Shown here: piece after piece, positions 1-7,303 of the stretch
Layout: the number at the start of each line of letters is the position of its first letter
How positions within the stretch are numbered: the stretch's first letter is position 1
NCBI GenBank assembly: GCA_964422065.1
Contig: CAYQZW010000026.1
Span: forward strand, 1 to 18,743
Direction: 5' to 3'
DNA: 18,743 nucleotides
From: S141-55 sp964422065
GTDB taxonomy: Bacteria; Hydrothermota; Hydrothermia; WGAB01
Notes under the pieces: generated by a model
The model's input: the letters and a program-made list of their open reading frames with translations, nothing else
Database searches by the model: none
Told to the model about the DNA's origin: nothing
Made by a program: the position numbers and the translations under genes

Positions 1-942
1 AACCCCCTCGAAGTATGCCGGATCGGTCACCGTATGGATGCCCAGGACACCTAACCCGCGGAGATAGTCAAGATACGAGGACACTGAGTACACCACACCC
101 TTTTGTTCTCGCAGTTTTACGAACAGTCGGGAACTCATCCCACCTCCGAGAATCGCATTCAACAGAACCAGTGCTGGCCGTTTGGGGTGGGTGTATTCCG
201 GGACCCGGACCCCCATGGCCAATTGGACTTGGTACAGGCGGGACTCTGTGTGGATGCGGAGGGGTTCTGGCGTGGGCAAAGGTGGCTCCTCAACGGCTCC
301 CGTGATGTTCCCCTGGGGGAGATGGAAGGAACGCTCGTAGGCTCGGATGACTGCTTCCAGGTCCACATTCCCCACCACGACCAGCACAACGGCGTCTGGA
401 GCAAACGCTGCCTGCCAGCGTTCACGGACCTGCTCTGTGGTGAACCCCTGGATGGAGGGCAGCGTTCCCATGATCTCGCGGCCCAGGGGATGACCAGGGA
501 ACAGGGCATCGAACAATAGATAGAAAACGTAGTCATCCGGAGTTTCCAGAAAGCTCTTGAACTCCTCCAGGACGACCGATTTTTCCAGGGCCACATCTTC
601 CTCTGCAAACCTTGGAAACGATACCATGTCTCCCAGAAGGTCCATGGCCAGGGGGAAGTGCTCTTTGAGCACCCGTGCGTAGAGTCCCAGGTAATCGTGG
701 GTGGTGTCTGCGTCCAAGTATCCGCCGGTATCTTCAATGGTGCTAATGATCTCAAAATTGGAGCGGTGCTGTGTGCCTTTGAAGAGCATGTGTTCCAAGA
801 AGTGGGTAATTCCTGGGATGGCTTCATCCCGACTCCCATGTCTGGAGAAGATCCCGATGACAACCGATTCACTGTGGGGGACAGGGTCCCAGATCAGGGT
901 CGCGCCATCGGCCAATTGGGTTTTCAAAGGGCGAGATTCCAT
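1..942 (-). CDS. M16 family zinc peptidase, N-terminal 314 residues (runs off the left edge)
   Basis: This reading frame stays open from an ATG at 942 to the edge, so the C-terminal part is missing (M16B enzymes are usually about 410-430 residues). The inverted zinc motif HFLEH is at residues 47-51 (H47 and H51 bind zinc, E50 is the catalytic base). E127, 76 residues after H51, fits the third zinc ligand. A glycine-rich segment with SSRLF and the LREQKGVVYS stretch, typical of the second half of the M16 core, follows near residues 275-300. No signal peptide is seen, so a cytoplasmic or processing role is likely, as for the Bacillus YmxG / mitochondrial processing peptidase-like group. The start has a good site: GGAGG at 950-954, 7 bases upstream. 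The stop of rseP lies directly against this ATG, so the two genes are surely co-transcribed. The family is sure; the substrate is unknown. Confidence 0.93.
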   Translation of the reverse strand, partial: MESRPLKTQLADGATLIWDPVPHSESVVIGIFSRHGSRDEAIPGITHFLEHMLFKGTQHRSNFEIISTIEDTGGYLDADTTHDYLGLYARVLKEHFPLAMDLLGDMVSFPRFAEEDVALEKSVVLEEFKSFLETPDDYVFYLLFDALFPGHPLGREIMGTLPSIQGFTTEQVRERWQAAFAPDAVVLVVVGNVDLEAVIRAYERSFHLPQGNITGAVEEPPLPTPEPLRIHTESRLYQVQLAMGVRVPEYTHPKRPALVLLNAILGGGMSSRLFVKLREQKGVVYSVSSYLDYLRGLGVLGIHTVTDPAYFEGV

Positions 943-2214
943 TTATTTTCCTCCAAAGATGCGGGTGAGGTCCAGAAATGTGATCAAGATCATGAGCAGG
1001 ATGAGAAGGGCCATTCCGATTTGCTGGATCCACATCTGGACTTTGGGGGAGAGGGGTTTCCCGCGGATTGCTTCAAGGGTGTAGAGGAAGAGGTGTCCGC
1101 CGTCCAGTGCGGGGATCGGCAGGAGATTGATCACGCCGAGGTTCACAGAGATAATGGCGATTAAGAACAGCAATTGGAACATGCCCATCCCTGCTGTTTG
1201 GCCAACGATTTTGCCGATCATCACCGGACCGCCAATGGCCTTCACCGAAACCTCCCGGAGGATGAGTTTCACCAGAAGGGTAAAGGTGAGGACGACGGAT
1301 TCGACCGTTTTCGCTGCGGAGTATGTGAGGACCTTGGCCGGACCCAGGCGATGTCGTTCGGTGGCGACGACGACGCCGATTCTCCCCCGGGGTTCTCCGG
1401 TCTCATCCACCGTTTTGCTTACGGGGACCCAGATTTGAAGTGTGTCACCGTTTCGGAGGATGGACAACTGCACGGTGTCTCCGGGCCGGGCTGAGATCAC
1501 GTCAACCAGTTCGGTCCACGAGGAGATCGAGACCGTGTCAATGGCCAGGATGCGATCCCCGGCTCGGAGGCCGGCCTTTTCCGCTGGTTCTCCACGCACG
1601 ATTTTTCCGACCACCGGAGGAATCAGGGGCTCGATCCCCAGGGATTCAGGCTCTGTGACCGAAAGGGCAATGGAGAGCGTATCTGAGGCCCGGAGGATTC
1701 GGAGGGTGTGTTCACCACGTCGGGTCAGGACCTGGTCGATTTCCCACCAGTTCCGAACGGGTTGGCGGTCTACTTCAAGGATCTGGTCCAGGGCCTGGAG
1801 GCCCGCACGGGCGGCCAGCCCCTCAGGTTCGACCCGGTAGATCGTGGTGCCCGGGATGACGGAGAGCCCGAAGATGCCATAAGCCATCAGGAAGACCACA
1901 AAGCCGAGGAGGATGTTGAAAACAGGGCCACCGAGGACGACCGAAAAGCGGTGGGAGACCGGCCGTCCAAGGAACTCATCGGGTTCATAAGGGCGTTCTT
2001 CGGGTTCATCCCCAGCCATTTTCACGTAGCCCCCAAAGGGGATGGCGGAGAGGGCGAACTCGGTCCCTCGCCAAAACCAGGTCACGAGTTTGGGGCCAAA
2101 ACCTAAAGAAAAGGTCAAGACACGGATCCCCAGTCGGCGGGCAATTAGGAAGTGGCCTGCCTCATGGACCAAAATTAAAATGCTGAGGATGATCAGGGTT
2201 GTGATGACGGCCAT
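943..2214 (-). CDS. rseP: RseP-type site-2 intramembrane zinc metalloprotease (M50), two PDZ domains
   Basis: A 423-residue inner-membrane protease of the RseP/RIP family, which cleaves membrane-spanning substrates such as anti-sigma factors and leftover signal peptides. The first membrane helix carries the zinc motif HEAGH at residues 17-21. The second catalytic motif, NLLPIPALDGG, ends near residue 373, with D371 as the third ligand. Two tandem PDZ domains lie between them, roughly 115-190 and 200-275, each with an E-G/P-A-x-x-A-G-L core. Four hydrophobic segments are visible. In many bacteria rseP follows dxr; here the upstream gene is an MFS transporter, so the context is unusual. The ATG at 2214 places HEAGH where the family has it. 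No Shine-Dalgarno site precedes it; a promoter lies immediately upstream instead (2224-2252). The M16 peptidase gene follows with no gap, giving a two-protease unit. Confidence 0.96.
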   Translation of the reverse strand: MAVITTLIILSILILVHEAGHFLIARRLGIRVLTFSLGFGPKLVTWFWRGTEFALSAIPFGGYVKMAGDEPEERPYEPDEFLGRPVSHRFSVVLGGPVFNILLGFVVFLMAYGIFGLSVIPGTTIYRVEPEGLAARAGLQALDQILEVDRQPVRNWWEIDQVLTRRGEHTLRILRASDTLSIALSVTEPESLGIEPLIPPVVGKIVRGEPAEKAGLRAGDRILAIDTVSISSWTELVDVISARPGDTVQLSILRNGDTLQIWVPVSKTVDETGEPRGRIGVVVATERHRLGPAKVLTYSAAKTVESVVLTFTLLVKLILREVSVKAIGGPVMIGKIVGQTAGMGMFQLLFLIAIISVNLGVINLLPIPALDGGHLFLYTLEAIRGKPLSPKVQMWIQQIGMALLILLMILITFLDLTRIFGGK

Positions 2215-2223
2215 AGAACCACG

Positions 2224-2252
2224 ATTTTAAGGCGAATCTCTTAGGGGTTCAA
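2224..2252 (-). promoter_or_regulatory. Sigma-70-like promoter of rseP, predicting a leaderless or near-leaderless mRNA
   Basis: Read on the minus strand: TTGAAC (2252-2247), a 17-base spacer, then TAAAAT (2229-2224). Only nine bases separate the -10 box from the rseP ATG, so a start 6-9 bases after the box gives a leader of about 0-4 bases. There is no Shine-Dalgarno sequence. Boxes and spacing are seen directly; activity is inferred. Confidence 0.55.
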
Positions 2253-2325
2253 AGCACGATGTGCCCTGCGAATGGGGGCCGGGGCACGGGGTTGGTGGAA
2301 GTGTGCTGTGACCGACACATTCCCC

Positions 2326-3513
2326 TCAAAAATGCCCTTTCTCGGAAACACCCGCAACGGCATAGTAGATCCATCCCAATCCAGAGATCGTTCCCCCCAG
2401 GAGAAAGGGCCATTGGGGCTGGAGTTGCCATAAGAGCCCGCCAAGGAGCGGTGCGGGAATAACCGCAAGCCCACGGATGAGATAGTAAAAGCCAATCGCT
2501 CGCCCCCGTTGATTTGGGGTCGCAAGGTCCACGATTCTTGCCTTTCGTGCCGGTTCTCCAATTTCCCGAAGCCCCGCAATCACAAAGGCGAGGGGCAGGA
2601 AGCGAGCAGGAAGGACCACCAGGCTAACGGGGAAGAGGGTGAAAAAGCCGAACGTTGCCAAAATGAAAGGATACCGCCCCCAACGGTCGGCAAGATAGGC
2701 TACGGGGAGGTAACCCGCAATGGCGGTCAGCATCTGGAGTGCGGTTAAGGTCCCAAAGGCCATGGCACTCTTCTGTTGGATGGTCATCACCCACAGAACG
2801 ACATAGAGGACCGCGAGATTCGAACCGAAGCGGACCAGACAATCTGCCAACAGCAATCTTTTGAGTGGAGTCGGGAGTTGTTGCCAGATCCCTCCTCTAT
2901 CCTTTGTGTCTTGAGTCTGGGGAGCCCGGATGTGGTAGAACCGGGATTGAAGGTAAGCCGCGATCAGGGCCAGCCCCAGGGAAATTGCGAAGCCGACCTT
3001 CATCCCCTGAACCAACCCCAGTCGAGACAACATCCACCCTCCGAGCGGAGGTGCAACGACAATCGGGACCCGTTTCCAGATGGATTGGACACTGAATCCC
3101 ATGGCCCGTTTGGCCTGGCTCAGGGTATCGCCAATCAGTGCAAAGATTGCCGGCTGGGACATGCTGCTCCAAGCCAGGACCAAGAGGGTTCCCGCGATGA
3201 CAATTTGCCAACGGGAGGTGAGCAGATAGACGAGATACCCCAGGGCAGCGATCCCATTGAATAGCGTGAGGGCCCGTTTTCTCCCCAGCCGATCGGAAAG
3301 CCATCCCCCGGGATATTGGTAGAGTGTGTCCACGATCCGTTTGAAAGAGCCATACACGCCGATAGCTGCTGCACTTGCCCCCAGGGCTTCCAGATATTTG
3401 GGCATGAAGCGGACCCAGAGTTCCTCGCCCATACCGATCACGAAAAGCGCGCCCAAGAGGACAACGATATTGTGTTCTAAAGCCAGGAACTCCCGGAGGT
3501 CGGTTTTACGCAT
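2326..3513 (-). CDS. Major facilitator superfamily (MFS) transporter
   Basis: A 395-residue integral membrane protein with about 12 hydrophobic segments in two halves. The MFS signature between helices 2 and 3 is clear: GGWLSDRLGRKR at residues 69-80. Its counterpart in the second half is the LADRWGRYP stretch near 276-284. A hydrophilic central loop lies near 194-215. The substrate cannot be told; bacterial proteins of this kind are often annotated as drug or metabolite efflux proteins. The start at 3513 has no convincing ribosome-binding site, and 68 bases separate it from the stop of the PrcB-like gene. That spacer contains GC-rich inverted repeats (for instance CCCCGGGG) but no clear promoter. 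The gene could be read from the PrcB-like promoter. The next gene, rseP, appears to have its own promoter, so this one probably ends its unit. Confidence 0.9.
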   Translation of the reverse strand: MRKTDLREFLALEHNIVVLLGALFVIGMGEELWVRFMPKYLEALGASAAAIGVYGSFKRIVDTLYQYPGGWLSDRLGRKRALTLFNGIAALGYLVYLLTSRWQIVIAGTLLVLAWSSMSQPAIFALIGDTLSQAKRAMGFSVQSIWKRVPIVVAPPLGGWMLSRLGLVQGMKVGFAISLGLALIAAYLQSRFYHIRAPQTQDTKDRGGIWQQLPTPLKRLLLADCLVRFGSNLAVLYVVLWVMTIQQKSAMAFGTLTALQMLTAIAGYLPVAYLADRWGRYPFILATFGFFTLFPVSLVVLPARFLPLAFVIAGLREIGEPARKARIVDLATPNQRGRAIGFYYLIRGLAVIPAPLLGGLLWQLQPQWPFLLGGTISGLGWIYYAVAGVSEKGHF

Positions 3514-3581
3514 CCCAAAGGCCCCGTTTCATACCCCGGGGAAATTTCGGATAGGGGGAGCGGAGACCGGTATACCCCCGT

Positions 3582-4079
3582 TTACCGTTGCAATTCCTCC
3601 ATCCAGCGTGTGGCTTCCTTGACGGTAAGAACGGTTTCGGACCCATCACAGCGTTTCAGACGGATCCGGATCGGGACAGCGTCCGTCACAGGGATCGAAA
3701 ACAGGATATAGGGCTGGGTGAGGACCTGAAGAACCATTGCGTCTTCGGATGGACAAGATTCATGAGCCCAGACCTGAAGGGTATCGCCCACCCGAAGGAT
3801 TTGGTCTACCGCCACGGTATAGCCCGAAGTCGGCCGTTCCCCCAGACCTAAAAGGAGAACCTGTTGTTGATCGAAGGAGATCTGTGGGGCCTCAGGGGTG
3901 GGAATCTGCTGGACATGAAGATAGGAGTAGCCCATTTTCCACTCATCGGCATTTTGAAAAGCGACGGCAACCGGTGCTTGGATCGGAGACCGGGACCCCG
4001 ACTCGATGATTTGATAGGAGACCGGATGTCCCCCTGGGTTGCCTGCCAGCGTCCATAGCATCCACAGCGTCCAAAGCAT
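3582..4079 (-). CDS. Small secreted protein with a PrcB C-terminal-like domain
   Basis: A 165-residue protein with a short hydrophobic N-terminus (residues 1-13, an LWTL motif repeated twice) that looks like a signal peptide. The segment GERPTSGYTV around residues 80-89, followed by beta-rich sequence and a C-terminal stretch containing RLKRCDGS, resembles the PrcB C-terminal domain, where the hallmark is G-E-K/R-P-T-G-G-Y. PrcB was named as a partner of the PrcA protease in Treponema; in other bacteria the domain's role is not established. Two cysteines (near 109 and 144) could form a disulfide after export. GGAGG at 4085-4089, five bases before the ATG at 4079, supports this start over the second in-frame ATG at 4061. 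The domain call is by motif recognition only. The MFS gene follows after 68 bases. Confidence 0.7.
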   Translation of the reverse strand: MLWTLWMLWTLAGNPGGHPVSYQIIESGSRSPIQAPVAVAFQNADEWKMGYSYLHVQQIPTPEAPQISFDQQQVLLLGLGERPTSGYTVAVDQILRVGDTLQVWAHESCPSEDAMVLQVLTQPYILFSIPVTDAVPIRIRLKRCDGSETVLTVKEATRWMEELQR

Positions 4080-4082
4080 GGA
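4047..4082. repeat. Tandem 18-bp duplication at the start of the PrcB-like gene
   Basis: Two adjacent 18-base units (4047-4064 and 4065-4082) match at 15 of 18 positions. On the coding strand they span the start codon and duplicate both the ATG and the hydrophobic LWTL codons, so the protein begins with two copies of M-L-W-T-L (M1 and M7). Confidence 0.75.
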
Positions 4083-4104
4083 AGCCTCCTCTTTTGACGG
4101 TTCA

Positions 4105-4135
4105 AGTATACACCGCTATTCCTCGGACGTGGCAA
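4105..4135 (-). promoter_or_regulatory. Possible promoter of the PrcB-like gene
   Basis: On the minus strand TTGCCA (4135-4130), a 19-base spacer and TATACT (4110-4105) precede the PrcB-like gene and overlap the end of dprA. Transcription would start near 4098, giving a leader of about 20 bases that contains the GGAGG site. The spacer is longer than ideal, so this is tentative. Confidence 0.35.
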
Positions 4136-5204
4136 ATTGGGGGTCCCGGACAAAGAACTTCCCCGGCAACTGCTGGATGACCCCCTTTAGTTCAAGCGCC
4201 AGGAGCGTTCCCAGGAGTTCAAATGGGGGAATCTCAAGGACTTCCGCAAGGGTATCCAGATGCTGAGGCTCTGCACCCAGGGCCCGAAAGACCTTCCACT
4301 CTTGAGGGGAGAGGAGAGGGAGTTCGGGACGTTCCTTCTGGGTGGGGAGCCCCAGTTCTTCAAAGATGTCCTCCGGTTTGGAAATCAGGTGGGCTCCCAT
4401 CTGGATCAGCCTGTGGGTCCCCTGGGACAGGGGGGAGTCCATAGGACCGGGGACGGCGAAAACCTCTTTGCCTTGGTCTGCGGCCCAACGGGCAGTGATG
4501 AGCGCGCCCGAAGTTTGGCCCGCCTCCACGACAATCACCCCCATAGAAAGGGCGCTGATGATTCGATTCCGCTGCGGGAAGTGCTCCGCATGGGGCTTGG
4601 TCCCAAAAGGGAACTCGGTGATGACACAGCCTCCTCTTTCCACGACCTCACGGAAAAGTTTGCGATTCTCTGCTGGATAGGGACGGTCGAGCCCACTCCC
4701 CAAGACCACCACGGTGGTCCCTTGGGCAGCCAGAGCCGCACGGTGGGCAACCGTGTCAATGCCTCTGGCACCCCCTGAGATCACCCCGAGCCCCTGACGC
4801 GCGAACTCTGTGGCCAAGAGTCGTGCGATACGCTTGCCATAACTGGTTGCCCGTCTGGACCCCACAATCGCTAATCCCGGCTGATGGAGTGCCTCGGAGT
4901 TCCCCCAGACGTAGAGGATTGGGGGAGAGTAGGGGTAGGGCTTTAAGGACTCCGGGTATCCTGGCAAGGGGTACGCAACGATTTCTGCTCCCCATGCATT
5001 CGCTTTCTCCAGTTCCTGGTCCACTCGCTTCCAGAGGTCACCGAAGTGATTGAGCGGACGGTGGGTCACCCGCTCGATCTCCTCAGGGTGCTTTTCCAAC
5101 AGTGTCTGAGGATCGATCCCTTGATCCACCAACTGGCGGTATCGGATCGGCCCGATCCCTTCCAGAAAACTGAGGGCTAAATAGGGTCGGATCTCCGGAT
5201 GCAT
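4116..5204 (-). CDS. dprA: DNA processing protein DprA (Smf)
   Basis: A 362-residue protein that in transformable bacteria loads RecA on incoming single-stranded DNA; it is also kept by many bacteria not known to take up DNA. An N-terminal helical region with a helix-hairpin-helix-like stretch (about 10-60) is followed by the extended Rossmann fold with IVGSRRATSYGK (113-124) and SGGARGID-x-x-AH (143-154). The G-S-R and GGARGID motifs contact DNA. Further conserved motifs are GSGLDRPYPAEN (169-180), FPQRNRIIS (209-217) and SGALITARWA (232-241). A C-terminal winged-helix-like domain covers about 295-355. The frame stays open far upstream, but the start at 5204 matches the family and has an AAGGAAGGGG purine-rich site just before it. 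It lies 11 bases after nfi and ends the porV-smpB-nfi-dprA cluster. Confidence 0.96.
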   Translation of the reverse strand: MHPEIRPYLALSFLEGIGPIRYRQLVDQGIDPQTLLEKHPEEIERVTHRPLNHFGDLWKRVDQELEKANAWGAEIVAYPLPGYPESLKPYPYSPPILYVWGNSEALHQPGLAIVGSRRATSYGKRIARLLATEFARQGLGVISGGARGIDTVAHRAALAAQGTTVVVLGSGLDRPYPAENRKLFREVVERGGCVITEFPFGTKPHAEHFPQRNRIISALSMGVIVVEAGQTSGALITARWAADQGKEVFAVPGPMDSPLSQGTHRLIQMGAHLISKPEDIFEELGLPTQKERPELPLLSPQEWKVFRALGAEPQHLDTLAEVLEIPPFELLGTLLALELKGVIQQLPGKFFVRDPQFATSEE

Positions 5205-5215
5205 GGTCCCCTTCC

Positions 5216-5923
5216 TTAGGGCGTGTGTGAGGGGTTGGCGTTGTCCTTTGGGGCCAGCAGAGTCAAATTCTGGAGTTCCTTCGCACGTTGTCGAGAGATG
5301 TGGTCTGCCAGGCGGATCGGTTCTGGGAGTCGGTATTTGGGGGTTGCAGCCAACACAAGTTTCAGGGCGTCTTCCATGGAGACCCGGTGTCCCGGCGAGA
5401 CAAAGATCGGCCGAACACATGCCCGTGTCCGGACCACCCACCCCACCTGCTTGCCGTTGTACCGAAGCGGCTCCGCGCAACCGCGTTCGGGGCACACCGG
5501 GCGGTACTCTCCGACCAGGCGCGTCTTGGCACAGCCTATGGTCGGGATCTCCAACTCCACCCCGAGATGGGAAGCGATGCCAAGCCCCCGGGGGTGTGCG
5601 ATCCCCTGGCCGTCCACCAGGAGAACATCGGGTTTCTTCTGGATCTGGTGATAAGCCTCCACCATTCCCTGGAGTTCCCGAAACGAGAGGAACGTGGGGA
5701 TATAAGGGAACTCCACATCTCCCTCCCACACCGTGGATTCCAGAAGTGTCAGAGTCTGCATGTCCAACACGACCAGCGCCACCACCATTTTCTTTTGGCC
5801 CCGGACATAAGAGACATCGACCCCTCCGATGCGCCGAACTGCCCCAAAGTCAGAGACAAGCCGGACCCGTGACTTCAAACGTTCCTGCAGTGCCTTGAGT
5901 GTCTCAAGATCCCGCGGGGGCAC
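5216..5923 (-). CDS. nfi: Endonuclease V (deoxyinosine 3'-endonuclease)
   Basis: A 235-residue repair nuclease that nicks DNA at the second phosphodiester bond 3' of deoxyinosine, the product of adenine deamination. Metal-binding residues are in place: D36 in GGVDVSY (33-39), E83 in SFRE (80-83) and D104 in VDGQGIAHPR (103-112). The PYIP wedge that separates strands at the lesion is at 73-76, but the following residues read T-F where G-L/T is usual (YIPGLLSFRE). G-C-A-K-T near 130-134 is also typical. It starts with GTG at 5923, one base after the smpB stop, with GGGAG upstream inside smpB, so translation is probably coupled. Deamination repair fits life at high temperature, but that is inference. 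Confidence 0.95.
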   Translation of the reverse strand: MPPRDLETLKALQERLKSRVRLVSDFGAVRRIGGVDVSYVRGQKKMVVALVVLDMQTLTLLESTVWEGDVEFPYIPTFLSFRELQGMVEAYHQIQKKPDVLLVDGQGIAHPRGLGIASHLGVELEIPTIGCAKTRLVGEYRPVCPERGCAEPLRYNGKQVGWVVRTRACVRPIFVSPGHRVSMEDALKLVLAATPKYRLPEPIRLADHISRQRAKELQNLTLLAPKDNANPSHTP

Positions 5924-5924
5924 G

Positions 5925-6374
5925 TTACAGTTTCTCCCGTTTGAGGGCCCGTTGGATCTCCCGCTCGATCAGGCGTCGTTTGATGCTCTCCCGCTTTTCG
6001 TACTTCTTCTTGCCCTTCACAAGGGCCAGTTCGACCTTGATGAGACCGTGTTTTTCATAAATGCGCAGTGGGATCAGGGTCAAGCCCCGCTCCTTGACTT
6101 TCCCGTATAGCCGTTTGATTTCGTATTTATGCAAAAGCAGTTTCCGGGGACGGAGCGGGTCTGGTGCAAACTTGCTCGCGTGGGTGTACGGCGTCACATG
6201 CATGTCGTAGAGATAGACTTCACCGTCCTCAATATCCGCATAAGCATCTTGGATGGAGACCCGACCGGCTTTAATGGACTTGACTTCGCTTCCCTCTAAG
6301 ACGATGCCTGCCTCAAAGGTCTCTAAAATCTCGTAGTCGTACCGGGCTCGGCGATTGACGACGATGTTTCGCAT
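5925..6374 (-). CDS. smpB: SsrA-binding protein SmpB
   Basis: A 149-residue basic protein that binds tmRNA and brings it to stalled ribosomes for trans-translation. The N-terminal MRNIVVNRRARYDYEI, the conserved EGSEVKSIKAGRVS stretch (28-41), the H-V-T-P-Y segment near 59-63 and the basic C-terminal helix after residue 120 are all present; length is typical. Its RNA partner ssrA is not in this window. The ATG at 6374 is 8 bases after the stop of the PorV-like gene and has no strong Shine-Dalgarno site, so it is probably read by coupling or re-initiation. nfi follows after a single base. Confidence 0.97.
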   Translation of the reverse strand: MRNIVVNRRARYDYEILETFEAGIVLEGSEVKSIKAGRVSIQDAYADIEDGEVYLYDMHVTPYTHASKFAPDPLRPRKLLLHKYEIKRLYGKVKERGLTLIPLRIYEKHGLIKVELALVKGKKKYEKRESIKRRLIEREIQRALKREKL

Positions 6375-6382
6375 TCAGAGGA

Positions 6383-7267
6383 TCAAAACCTTGCGAATTC
6401 CAGTGAAATCCGGTGGATGTCCCCGAGTTCACCTAAGGGGGAATAGGCGTAGCCGAAGGTGAGTGTCCGGTGGTGGACTTTGAATCCGGCGCTGAACCCG
6501 TTGAGGATGTCCCGCTCCCGCCCTACATTGGCCTCCAGGCCTTTGGAGGAGAACCCGAGTCCCACGGACAGAAGGGCATTGACCCGCCAGAGAGAGCCCA
6601 GTGTGAACAAGGCATGGTTCGGGGTTAAGCCGAAGCCCGCGGTAACGTCCAGGTTTTGCAGATGCCATGCTGCCATGACGTCGAATTCAGGGCCTGGATT
6701 GGACCGGCGCTGGGCCAGTGGCTTGACTTCAACCCCAAGATGACGGAGCGATACGCCGACGGTCACTGGACGGTCCGGGATCGGATACACGACACCGAGG
6801 TCCAGACCTAAAGCGAGAGCATTGTATTCCGCGATTCCCTGGTAATAAAGGGATACGCCAATCCCCCAGATGCCTTTTCCCCGGAATGGCTGGTGGTAGT
6901 AGCCGGTGAAGGCAGAGTGGGTCGTGGAGAAGTTGCCCACTGGGTTGCCCAGGGTATCGGTTCGGGGCATGCTCCCGGAGGTCCATCCATAGAGGGCAAA
7001 GGCCATCCGCTGGTTGGGCACATAAAAGGCGCCAAGCCCGCGAATCCCTGCGAGATAGGAGATCCCCTGGAGGGCGGCGGTTCGTTGGGTAGGCCAGGCC
7101 GCGGGGTTGATGCGGAGACTTGTTGGACCGGGAATGACCCCGGACCCGAGGCCGAGGAGTGCCTCATCCACGCTCACAGGGATGTTGAGGTAGGGATACC
7201 CGCTTGTGCCGCCGGATCCAGCGGTAAGCCCACCAATGAGTGCCAGGAGTGTGATCCAAGTTCGCAT
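6383..7267 (-). CDS. PorV/PorQ-like outer-membrane beta-barrel protein
   Basis: A 294-residue protein with a signal peptide (MRTWITLLALIGGLTAGS) and then alternating, glycine- and aromatic-rich strands ending in F-A-R-F, as expected for an outer-membrane barrel. The early segment with SLRINPAAWPTQ (about 50-61) is the counterpart of the A-x-x-N-P-A-G motif that marks the PorV/PorQ (UPF0164-like) family. In Bacteroidetes PorV carries type IX secretion substrates to the surface; many FCB lineages have paralogues with no known role, and no other type IX component is visible here. The frame is open 83 codons further upstream, but those codons overlap the end of rocA and are not protein-like; the ATG at 7267 begins a proper signal peptide. 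The start has no ribosome-binding site and sits 6 bases after a TATAAT box. Confidence 0.82.
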   Translation of the reverse strand: MRTWITLLALIGGLTAGSGGTSGYPYLNIPVSVDEALLGLGSGVIPGPTSLRINPAAWPTQRTAALQGISYLAGIRGLGAFYVPNQRMAFALYGWTSGSMPRTDTLGNPVGNFSTTHSAFTGYYHQPFRGKGIWGIGVSLYYQGIAEYNALALGLDLGVVYPIPDRPVTVGVSLRHLGVEVKPLAQRRSNPGPEFDVMAAWHLQNLDVTAGFGLTPNHALFTLGSLWRVNALLSVGLGFSSKGLEANVGRERDILNGFSAGFKVHHRTLTFGYAYSPLGELGDIHRISLEFARF

Positions 7268-7273
7268 GACGGC

Positions 7274-7303
7274 ATTATAGAACGTGCGGGCGGGCCGGGT
7301 CAA
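7274..7303 (-). promoter_or_regulatory. Near-consensus promoter predicting a leaderless mRNA for the PorV-like gene
   Basis: On the minus strand TTGACC (7303-7298), an 18-base spacer and a perfect TATAAT (7279-7274). The ATG follows six bases after the -10 box, so the expected transcription start coincides with the A of the start codon. The -35 box lies at the tip of the palindrome 7284-7319, so hairpin extrusion or a palindrome-binding protein would affect it. Confidence 0.65.

Noticed and set aside
159..872. A 237-codon open frame on the minus strand
   Set aside because: It is an alternate-frame shadow of the M16 peptidase gene, which carries all the zinc motifs in the other frame.
2255..2265. 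GCAC-ATC-GTGC hairpin after the MFS gene as a terminator
   Set aside because: The stem is only four base pairs with three Ts after it; too weak to call.
5205..5729. An open frame joined to the 5' side of dprA that would make a 537-residue protein
   Set aside because: This part overlaps nfi in another frame, is rich in Pro/Arg/Gly without any domain, and dprA has its own ribosome-binding site and family-typical start at 5204.
5203..5898. A 231-codon open frame on the plus strand
   Set aside because: It is antisense to nfi, has Pro/Gly/Arg-rich composition typical of a shadow in GC-rich DNA, and shows no motif.
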